Shown one piece after another: positions 1 to 6,354 of a stretch of 15,072 bases of DNA (the stretch's first letter is position 1; the number at the start of each line of letters is the position of its first letter). The notes under the pieces are model-generated. The model saw only the letters and a list, made by a program, of their open reading frames with translations. It was not told the origin of the DNA and searched no databases. A program made the position numbers and the translations under genes. Where the stretch lies: contig DGTW01000015.1 in assembly GCA_002393835.1 (NCBI GenBank), positions 1 to 15,072 of the forward strand. The letters run 5' to 3'. This DNA comes from Treponema sp. UBA4326 (lineage in GTDB: Bacteria > Spirochaetota > Spirochaetia > Treponematales > Treponemataceae).

Positions 1-87
1 TTTTTGTAAGCCAGTTTGCTCCTTCGCGCCATTTTTGATACAAAGTCAAATATAATGCGTTTGCCCTGCGTTTTTCCTTGTGCTTTA

Positions 88-121
88 TTGAAAAAAACAC
101 TCATTTTTAATAGAATATAAT
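88..121 (+). promoter_or_regulatory. Candidate sigma-70 promoter of the TAXI-TRAP operon
   Basis: TTGAAA at 88-93 is separated by 17 bases from TAGAAT at 111-116. A second -10-like hexamer, the perfect TATAAT at 116-121, overlaps it by one base. The first ATG follows at 143 and leaves a short AT-rich leader with a Shine-Dalgarno sequence (AGGAG, 132-136). The stretch 1-87 shows no gene start or clear structure and is probably the space after an upstream gene outside the window. The spacing makes this a good prediction, but no transcript data are available. Confidence 0.55.
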
Positions 122-142
122 ATCTTAATTTAGGAGAAAAAA

Positions 143-1090
143 ATGAAAAAAATCGTAGTATTTGCTTCTGTGCTTGCAGCTCTCGTCGCATTCACAAGCT
201 GTAATGACAAAAAAAATTATAGCCTTGCCACTGGCGGAACTTCAGGCACCTATTATCCCTTTGGCGGAGCAATCGCCAATATCTGGAACACAAAAATCGC
301 AAACATGAATGTAACGGCTGAGGCAACTGGTGCTTCTGCTGAGAACCTCCGCCGAATTGCCAACGGTGAGGCAGAGCTGGCGACAGTTCAGAACGATGTA
401 ATGGACTACGCTTACCGAGGCTCAGACATGTTCGCAGGTCAGAAACTCTCTAACCTTGCTTCAATCGGCACCTTGTATCCTGAGGTTGTTCAGATTGCGG
501 CTTCAAAGACAAGCGGCATCAAATCAATCACTGATTTGGTCGGAAAACGAGTTTCTGTCGGTGACGCAGGTTCTGGCGTAGAGTTCAATGCAAAGCAGAT
601 TCTTGAAGGCTACGGAATCACATTCGACGACATCAAAAAGAACAATCTTTCATTCAAAGAGTCTGCTGAAGGCCTCCAGAACGGCACTCTCGACGCTTGT
701 TTCGTAACAGCAGGTGTTCCTAACGCAGCTTTGCAGGAGCTTGCTTTTACAGCTGGTCTCGTTCTCATTCCTGTTGACGGAACTGAGGCTGACTCAATCT
801 GCAAAAAATATTCATTCTACACAAAGACAACTATCCCGGCCGGAACATACAAGGGAACTGATGTTGATACAGAAGCCCTTGCCATAAAAGCTACACTTGC
901 AGTAAGCGAGAGCCTTGATGAGGAGACTGTCTACCAGCTGACAAAGACTCTTTTTGAAAACCTTGACGAGCTTAGCTCAGCACATGCAAAAGGCAAGGAA
1001 GTTTCTGCCAAGGCCGCTGTAACTGGAATTTCTGTTCCGTTCCATCCTGGCGCAATGAGATATTTCAAAGAGGCAGGGGTTCTTGACTAA
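143..1090 (+). CDS. TAXI family TRAP transporter solute-binding lipoprotein
   Basis: This is the substrate receptor of a tripartite (TRAP) secondary transporter of the TAXI class, which captures a small organic acid or amino acid outside the inner membrane and passes it to the permease encoded by the third gene. The 315-residue length is normal for the family. Residues 1-19 form a signal peptide ending in a loose lipobox, FTSC at 17-20, so Cys20 is probably lipidated and the receptor membrane-tethered. The mature N-terminus carries the family glycine-rich motif GGTSGTYYPFG (31-41). The second lobe contains SVGDAGSG (138-145), a typical TAXI ligand-binding loop. The start is supported by AGGAG six bases upstream. 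It is followed after 10 bases by a DUF1850 gene and then the permease, the standard TAXI order. The substrate cannot be read from the sequence; characterised TAXI receptors bind glutamate, glutamine or 2-oxoglutarate. Confidence 0.93.
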   Translation: MKKIVVFASVLAALVAFTSCNDKKNYSLATGGTSGTYYPFGGAIANIWNTKIANMNVTAEATGASAENLRRIANGEAELATVQNDVMDYAYRGSDMFAGQKLSNLASIGTLYPEVVQIAASKTSGIKSITDLVGKRVSVGDAGSGVEFNAKQILEGYGITFDDIKKNNLSFKESAEGLQNGTLDACFVTAGVPNAALQELAFTAGLVLIPVDGTEADSICKKYSFYTKTTIPAGTYKGTDVDTEALAIKATLAVSESLDEETVYQLTKTLFENLDELSSAHAKGKEVSAKAAVTGISVPFHPGAMRYFKEAGVLD

Positions 1091-1100
1091 TCCCTATTAA

Positions 1101-1625
1101 ATGAAAAAGTTAATTTTTCTTGCAGTGTTCGCCCTTCTGGCAGTCAATTTGCCTTTTGTGCGAACGCTGTCAATTTCAAATCGAAAGAATCTTTCAGAAA
1201 GAATTTATTCACGCCAGGGGGCCCAGTCTGGCTTTGTAATCAGTTATACCCATTCTGTCAACAAGGGGCGTGTCCATGACTTTTACATGCCTGTCAATGG
1301 CGGTGAACTTGAGCTTTTTATGACGGAATTTGTTTCTTACGGGGCAGGAATACCTGAGCCGGGCGAGACAGAGGGAGCGGAATTTTATTCCACTGACAAA
1401 GGCTATGTGATTGCGAATCTTCATCGCAGGCTTCCCCGGCTTGTCATGGCTGTCGGTGTTATTGCCGAACATTCGGTCGCTTTTGGAAAAGAGGCAATGG
1501 AAGGCATGGATTTCAACGAAAAAAATGAGTATTTTCTGAAAAATTTTTTCAAAGAGCAGACCAGCCTGATTTTTGAGATTAAACGGGTTTCTCTGCTTAA
1601 CTATCTTTTTACGAGGAAAATATGA
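1101..1625 (+). CDS. DUF1850 domain-containing protein (TAXI-TRAP accessory)
   Basis: This 174-residue protein matches the DUF1850 pattern: residues 49-58 read YTHSVNKGRV and 79-87 read SYGAGIPEP, the two most conserved stretches I know for this family. A hydrophobic N-terminal segment (about residues 4-20) is a signal peptide or membrane anchor, so the domain is probably periplasmic. DUF1850 genes occur commonly between the receptor and permease genes of TAXI-TRAP operons, as here; their role is not established, and help in substrate handling or complex assembly is inference. No Shine-Dalgarno sequence precedes the ATG, which sits only 10 bases after the upstream stop, so translation probably depends on reinitiation. 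The end overlaps the permease start by four bases (ATGA, 1622-1625). Confidence 0.88.
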   Translation: MKKLIFLAVFALLAVNLPFVRTLSISNRKNLSERIYSRQGAQSGFVISYTHSVNKGRVHDFYMPVNGGELELFMTEFVSYGAGIPEPGETEGAEFYSTDKGYVIANLHRRLPRLVMAVGVIAEHSVAFGKEAMEGMDFNEKNEYFLKNFFKEQTSLIFEIKRVSLLNYLFTRKI

Positions 1626-3703
1626 GCGACGAAATTGAGAATACAAAAGAAAACCCGATCGTAGAAAGCATACTCCCTACAACAAACGAAGACGAAATGA
1701 GAAGTCTTATGCAAAATCTGGACAGGGAGCAGGCTTATCGTGAGCACAAATGCTGGAGACAGTATATCACGGTTATAGTTTCGATTGCATTCTGCATTTT
1801 TCAGCTTTATGCGACGCTTAGCGGTACCCTTCCTGCCCAAATTGTGAGGGCAAGTCATCTTGCCTTCGTGCAGTTTTTGGCTTTCCTGCTTTTTCCTGCC
1901 TCCAAGTCAATGCCCAAGAACACTCTTCCTCTTTACGATGTAGTTTTGGCTTTTATCGGAGCTGGCTGCTGGTGCTATTATATCACTAATTTTGACGCCA
2001 TTGTTCGTCGGGCTGGAGCTTACACTCCTTTGGACATTGTTATTGGCATTGTTGGCATCATCATTTTGTTTGAAAGCTGCCGTCGCATTGTCGGTCTTCC
2101 CATTATGATTATCGCCGGTTCTTTCATCCTCTATGCCTTTATCGGAAAATACCTTCCTGGCTTCCTTAACCACAGGGGCTACAAGCTGAGCCGAGTCGTC
2201 AGTCACTTGTATTACACCACCGAGGGAATCATGGGCACTCCGATTGGAGCCTGCTCGACCTTCATTTTCCTTTTCATTCTTTTCGGAGCCTGCCTTGAAA
2301 AAACTGGAATCGGCCAGTTCTTCATCGACATTTGCAATGCCATTGCCGGCGGGGCAAGTGGTGGTCCTGCAAAGGTCGCCGTCCTTTCATCAGCCCTTCT
2401 GGGAACTGTATCTGGAAGTTCTGTATCCAACACTGTCGGATCTGGAAGTTTTACGATTCCAATGATGAAAAAACTCGGCTACAGGGGCGAATTTGCCGGT
2501 GCAGTTGAGGCTGCGGCTTCAACTGGAGGCCAGCTCATGCCGCCAATTATGGGAGCCGCTGCCTTTCTCATGGCTGAGAGCGTAGGCCTTCCCTACATTA
2601 TGGTGGTAAAGGCCGCCGTTATACCGGCTCTTCTTTATTTCGCAGGAATTTTCATTTCAGTTCATCTCGAAGCTCATAAACTGGGCTTGAAAGGTCTTCC
2701 AAAAGAAGAAATTCCCCGCTTTTTGCCTCTCTTTCTTTCCCGTGGCTACATGATTATCCCTCTCGTGGTAATCATTTTCTTCCTTTGCACCGGTAAGACA
2801 GCCACTTATTCAGCCCTCATGGGAATCGTTTCAATCATCATTATTTCTATTGTCGTTTCCTCTGTTGATGTTGCTTTTGGAAAGAAACCCCGCTTTAGCC
2901 TAAATGATTTGGTTCGGGTGCTTTGTGCGGCCGCCCGTGGCGTTATCAGCGTTGCCATTGCATGTGGTATGGCAGGAATTATCATCGGTGTTGTTACCCT
3001 TACAGGCCTGGGACTTAAGCTTGGAGCTGGACTTGTTGCGCTTGCCCAGGGAAAACTTTTCATCACCCTGTTTCTCACTATGATTTCCTCTATTATTTTG
3101 GGAATGGGTGCTCCTACCACGGCAAATTATCTTATTACTTCGACAATTACGGCCATAGCAATCGTTCACTGCGTTTACGGTAACGGTACGCCAAGCCCTG
3201 AGCAGCTTTTGCCTGCCCACATGTTCGCCTTCTACTTTGGTATCATTGCTGATGTCACTCCGCCTGTTGCCCTGGCCGCAATTGCAGGAGCTGCAATAGC
3301 AAAGGCAAGGCCCATGAAAACGGCGGTGAATGCAACAAAACTTGCAATCGGAGCCTTCATCGTTCCCTATATGTTCATCTACAATCCTGCCATGCTGATG
3401 ATTGGTGCAAGTGCCTTTTCAATTCTTGGAATAACGCTGACAGCCTTAATCGGAATGTTCGCCATTTCAGTGGGACTGGAAGGCTATGCTTTTGCCCGCA
3501 CGGGATTTTTGAACAATTTCAACCTGTCTCAAAAAATCAAGAAGACATTTTCTTTTATCGAAAGGCTTTGTTTTGTTGCCGCAGGTTTGTGCTGTATCGA
3601 CCCCAAGCCGGTTACGGATATTTTAGGCGTGGTGCTTCTCCTTCTTCTGATTGGATTGCAGATTTTGCGTCGAAGAAGGGCTGCTGTAAAACAGGCTGCT
3701 TAA
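1622..3703 (+). CDS. TRAP transporter permease, 4TM/12TM fusion (DctQ-DctM fused)
   Basis: This 693-residue integral membrane protein is the transport channel of the TAXI-TRAP system and drives uptake with an ion gradient. The N-terminal part (roughly residues 40-190) is the small four-helix DctQ-like unit and the remainder is the large DctM-like unit; TAXI systems usually have the two fused. DctM hallmarks seen are GGASGGPAK at 243-251, SGSSVSNTVGSGSFTIPMM at 264-282, LGMGAPTTANYLI at 493-505 and DVTPPVALAA at 544-553. The two related Gly/Ser/Pro-rich segments (264-282 and 493-505) correspond to the hairpin loops of the elevator transport domain. The C-terminus is strongly basic (RRRR), consistent with a cytoplasmic end. 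GAGGA at 1613-1617 provides a ribosome binding site, and the start overlaps the DUF1850 stop, so the two are translationally coupled. Confidence 0.95.
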   Translation: MSDEIENTKENPIVESILPTTNEDEMRSLMQNLDREQAYREHKCWRQYITVIVSIAFCIFQLYATLSGTLPAQIVRASHLAFVQFLAFLLFPASKSMPKNTLPLYDVVLAFIGAGCWCYYITNFDAIVRRAGAYTPLDIVIGIVGIIILFESCRRIVGLPIMIIAGSFILYAFIGKYLPGFLNHRGYKLSRVVSHLYYTTEGIMGTPIGACSTFIFLFILFGACLEKTGIGQFFIDICNAIAGGASGGPAKVAVLSSALLGTVSGSSVSNTVGSGSFTIPMMKKLGYRGEFAGAVEAAASTGGQLMPPIMGAAAFLMAESVGLPYIMVVKAAVIPALLYFAGIFISVHLEAHKLGLKGLPKEEIPRFLPLFLSRGYMIIPLVVIIFFLCTGKTATYSALMGIVSIIIISIVVSSVDVAFGKKPRFSLNDLVRVLCAAARGVISVAIACGMAGIIIGVVTLTGLGLKLGAGLVALAQGKLFITLFLTMISSIILGMGAPTTANYLITSTITAIAIVHCVYGNGTPSPEQLLPAHMFAFYFGIIADVTPPVALAAIAGAAIAKARPMKTAVNATKLAIGAFIVPYMFIYNPAMLMIGASAFSILGITLTALIGMFAISVGLEGYAFARTGFLNNFNLSQKIKKTFSFIERLCFVAAGLCCIDPKPVTDILGVVLLLLLIGLQILRRRRAAVKQAA

Positions 3704-3756
3704 GAGGTATTTGTCTGTCTAGATTTTTCCAGAAAAGTGCATTATATTTACTTTAT

Positions 3757-4851
3757 ATGAATAATGAATTTACTTTGCGCCTTCAAAAAATTGAGGGCGT
3801 TTTAAATACATATCTTCCATTTGTGTCTAATGCTGACTGGCTTTCCCTGTCCTTTGGAAATATTGATTCCTGCGTCAATGACTTGCATCTGGCAGACCTT
3901 ATCGTGCCCTGCAAGTCTCTGCTGGATTTAGGAGGCAAAAGATGGAGGCCTCTCCTTTTGGTCTTGTGCGCTGAGCTGGTGGCAAGATCAAAAAAGCTTT
4001 CTGAGCTTGAATTCGAAACTGCCCTTAAAAAGGCCTATAACCTTACGCCACTGGTAGAATTTTCCCATACTGCAAGTCTCATCCACGACGACATTGAGGA
4101 TGCAGCAGATACCCGCCGGGGTAAACCTTGTGCCCACATCACTTATGGTCTTGATGTGGCTCTAAACGCAGGTTCCTGGCTCATTTTTGAAGCGGCGGCC
4201 TGCATTCCCCGCTTAGATGCCAGTGATAGCGAAAAAAAATCCTTATATGAGCTTTACCTGACGGAACTTCGCCGCCTTCACCTGGGGCAGGCCATGGATA
4301 TCCTCTGGCACCGAAACCCAAAGATGATTCCATCCATCGAGGAATATCGGACTATGGTTCGCAATAAGACAGGCACCCTTGCCCGCCTTGCCGTAAAACT
4401 TGGCGTTCTTGCCGGTGGTGGTAGCATGGCTCAGGTAGAAAAAGCCGGTCAAATTGCCCAGGATATAGGAACAGGCTTTCAGATTATTGATGATGTAATA
4501 AACCTTACTACTGGAAATCCCGGAAAAAAGAGGGGGGACGATATCGTTGAGGGAAAAAAGAGCCTTCCAGTCCTCCTTCATCTTCAAAAAAATCCCTCTG
4601 ACAGGGAAAAACTTGCCTCTCTATTTGAAAGGGCACGCAGTCAGGGAATAGATTCCCCGGCCGTCGAAGAAGCCATTTGTCTTCTGACGGAAAGTGGTGC
4701 CGTTGACGAGGCAAAAAAGAAAGGAAAAGAGATAATTTTGGAAAATTCTCAGGCTTTGGTTTCCCTTTTTGCAGAGGAGGGAGAAAAAGAATCTTCGTCG
4801 GTTGCTCTTCTTATCACTGAGCTTTTTGATGCCCTTCAGAAAAAGGCTTAA
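3757..4851 (+). CDS. Polyprenyl (trans-isoprenyl) diphosphate synthase
   Basis: This 364-residue enzyme adds isopentenyl diphosphate units to an allylic diphosphate, feeding quinone or other prenyl-lipid synthesis in the cytoplasm. Family signatures are GGKRWRP at 59-65, the first Asp-rich motif DDIED at 111-115 followed by RRG at 120-122, and a second Asp-rich region DDVIN at 245-249 with GDDIVEGKKSLP after it. The residue five before the first motif is a small Ala (106), the arrangement typical of medium- or long-chain synthases. The last Asp of the second motif is replaced by Asn, a form also seen in some geranylgeranyl diphosphate synthases, so chain length is uncertain. I chose ATG 3757 because the frame upstream lies inside the permease gene and encodes Cys/Arg-rich nonsense. 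There is no clear Shine-Dalgarno sequence; TATATT at 3743-3748 is a possible -10 box for a near-leaderless transcript. The TPR gene follows after 15 bases. Confidence 0.92.
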   Translation: MNNEFTLRLQKIEGVLNTYLPFVSNADWLSLSFGNIDSCVNDLHLADLIVPCKSLLDLGGKRWRPLLLVLCAELVARSKKLSELEFETALKKAYNLTPLVEFSHTASLIHDDIEDAADTRRGKPCAHITYGLDVALNAGSWLIFEAAACIPRLDASDSEKKSLYELYLTELRRLHLGQAMDILWHRNPKMIPSIEEYRTMVRNKTGTLARLAVKLGVLAGGGSMAQVEKAGQIAQDIGTGFQIIDDVINLTTGNPGKKRGDDIVEGKKSLPVLLHLQKNPSDREKLASLFERARSQGIDSPAVEEAICLLTESGAVDEAKKKGKEIILENSQALVSLFAEEGEKESSSVALLITELFDALQKKA

Positions 4852-4866
4852 GGCGGAGGTTTACCC

Positions 4867-5421
4867 ATGGTAGAGAATGTTGCGACTTTGAACACACAGG
4901 CCATTGAATTCGCTGAGAGGGGACAGTATTTTGAGGCCATTGCCTGCCTCAAAAGGGCAATTTCCATCGAAAAATACAATCATCTTCTCTGGTATAATCT
5001 TGGAATAACTTACAGGGATGCCGGCCAGCTTGCTGAAGCAAAATACGCCCTCCTTAAAGCCCACGATATTGAGGATGATGACGATGAGATAATCGAAACT
5101 CTTGCCCTTGTCTGTTTTAACATGGGCTGTAACGAGGAGGCTATGGCTTACTGCCTTGAAGGGCTTTCAAAAAACAGTCAGAATGCCCACCTCTGGAACA
5201 CAATTGGAGTAATCTATTTCAATCAGAATGATTTTCCACTAGCCTGTGAAGCCTTTGAAAACGCAGTTACCCTGAATTCTTATTATTACGATGCTCTTTT
5301 TAACCTCAGGGACACTTATGAGGAGCTAGGAAATAAAGCCGGCTACCAGATGTGTGTGGAGCAAATGAAAAACATTTCTTTGGGCGAGAACGATTTTGAG
5401 GGAGAGGGCAGCGATGCGTGA
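4867..5421 (+). CDS. Tetratricopeptide repeat (TPR) protein
   Basis: This 184-residue protein is made almost wholly of TPR helical hairpins, which mediate protein-protein contacts. Repeats are visible at about residues 8-37 (AIEFAERGQYFEAIACLKRA), 40-73 (LWYNLGITYRDAGQLAEAKY), 74-107 and 108-141 (LWNTIGVIYFNQNDFPLACE), with a partial one after 142. There is no signal peptide or membrane segment, so it is probably cytoplasmic. The C-terminal tail is acidic. A strong ribosome binding site (GGAGGT, 4855-4860) fixes the start. It lies in an apparent operon with the polyprenyl synthase upstream and the RseC-family gene downstream, whose start overlaps its end by eight bases. Its binding partner and specific role cannot be inferred from the sequence. 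Confidence 0.85.
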   Translation: MVENVATLNTQAIEFAERGQYFEAIACLKRAISIEKYNHLLWYNLGITYRDAGQLAEAKYALLKAHDIEDDDDEIIETLALVCFNMGCNEEAMAYCLEGLSKNSQNAHLWNTIGVIYFNQNDFPLACEAFENAVTLNSYYYDALFNLRDTYEELGNKAGYQMCVEQMKNISLGENDFEGEGSDA

Positions 5422-5827
5422 TTTTGCCATTGTCAGGTCAATTGACGGTCAGATGGTGGAAGTTGTCTCTCTTATTTCGGATGCCTGCGTTACATGTACT
5501 TCAATAGAATGTGCCAAACAGGGAATAAGTTTTCATGTAATCAACAAAAAAAACATCCCTCTAAAAGAAAACGATATTATAAGAATCGGGTTTTCCCGCA
5601 CCTTAAAGGGAATCTTGGGACTTATCTCGCTCTTTTTCCCGATTGTTAGCTCTGTCCTTGGTTTTTTATCTACCCCTTTCCTTGCAGCCCGCTTTGATTT
5701 TACCGTGAATTCGTCAAGTCAAGCCTGTATGGTGGGAATTTTTTTTGTGGCATCCTGTCTTATCGTTTTCCTTGTGAGCCGAACCGATATTCATTTTTCC
5801 CATCCTGAAGTGCTTCAGTTAATGTAA
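5414..5827 (+). CDS. RseC/MucC family (SoxR-reducing system) membrane protein
   Basis: This 137-residue protein has the RseC layout: a short N-terminal domain with a CxxCxxxxC cluster (Cys25, Cys28, Cys33), a small beta-rich linker containing a GD-like turn (END at 52-54), and two membrane helices (about 66-90 and 104-122). In proteobacteria RseC modulates the sigma-E pathway and is linked to the Rsx complex that reduces SoxR; in spirochaetes the role is unknown, and no sigma-E or Rnf/Rsx gene is visible here. I chose ATG 5414 because the purine-rich GGAGAGG at 5401-5407 is well placed before it and the Cys domain aligns; an upstream TTG at 5396 in the same frame is less likely. The start lies inside the TPR gene's last codons, implying translational coupling. 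Confidence 0.77.
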   Translation: MRDFAIVRSIDGQMVEVVSLISDACVTCTSIECAKQGISFHVINKKNIPLKENDIIRIGFSRTLKGILGLISLFFPIVSSVLGFLSTPFLAARFDFTVNSSSQACMVGIFFVASCLIVFLVSRTDIHFSHPEVLQLM

Positions 5828-5838
5828 GATCACAATGC

Positions 5839-6282
5839 TTATTTCAGCTTGCACCATTTTTCTTCAAGAATTTTCCATTTTGTACCGTTTTCATATTCTT
5901 CAGTTTCAATTTTAGCTATTCTGAAAGGGCTGAGTTTCCCTATTTTTTTAAGTTTTTCAGTTATATCGGCTAAAAAAGTCTCTGAAAAGGCAGGAGACTT
6001 ACCAGGGGTGCAAAGAAGCAGCTTTCCGACAGAGGTCTTTCCGTCTGTTTCAAGCTGCACGAAAATAAAAAAAATGCCATCATCGTCCTTTTCGATGGAA
6101 GTTAGGCTAACTTGAGTGATTTTTTGGCCAAGGCTTTTTAGGCAGTCGCTTTTGACACAAAGAGGAAGAATCGGAAGAGACTGCTTGTTTTCCATGCAGA
6201 TTTCTTTTTGAATGTCCCTGAGCAAAATCAGCTGGTTGGGATTAGGCAAAATCACGATTTTGTTTGTTTTTTCGTTTTTCAT
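5839..6282 (-). CDS. Hypothetical protein, no recognised family
   Basis: I do not recognise this 147-residue protein. It has no signal peptide and no membrane segment. It starts with a Lys/Asn-rich stretch followed by a hydrophobic strand (IVILPNPNQLILL, 9-21), and its middle has a second beta-like segment (GIFFIFVQLETDG, 69-81). It is rich in Lys, Leu and Ile and has Cys at positions 29, 42, 47, 90 and 143. The gene is on the opposite strand to its neighbours. It converges on the RseC-family gene with an 11-base gap and diverges from the zincin lipoprotein gene across a 72-base spacer. AAGGA lies about 11 bases before the ATG. The length, the ribosome binding site and the fit between neighbours argue that it is real, but its function is unknown. 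Confidence 0.6.
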   Translation of the reverse strand: MKNEKTNKIVILPNPNQLILLRDIQKEICMENKQSLPILPLCVKSDCLKSLGQKITQVSLTSIEKDDDGIFFIFVQLETDGKTSVGKLLLCTPGKSPAFSETFLADITEKLKKIGKLSPFRIAKIETEEYENGTKWKILEEKWCKLK

Positions 6283-6354
6283 TTTTAGTCTTTTCCTTCA
6301 GCTTTTTTCACCTATATGATAGTTCAAATCTTTGTTTTGTGATAGATTTTAGGT

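Noticed and set aside
51..56. TATAAT as a promoter -10 box
   Set aside because: No -35 hexamer lies 16-18 bases upstream; the pair at 88-116 is far better placed for the first gene.
2806..3220. Long minus-strand open frames inside the permease gene
   Set aside because: They are antisense shadows of a well-supported membrane-protein gene, with compositions that match no family.
3568..3756. Upstream extension of the polyprenyl synthase frame
   Set aside because: It lies inside the permease gene, encodes a Cys/Arg-rich stretch unlike the family, and ATG 3757 gives a normal N-terminus.
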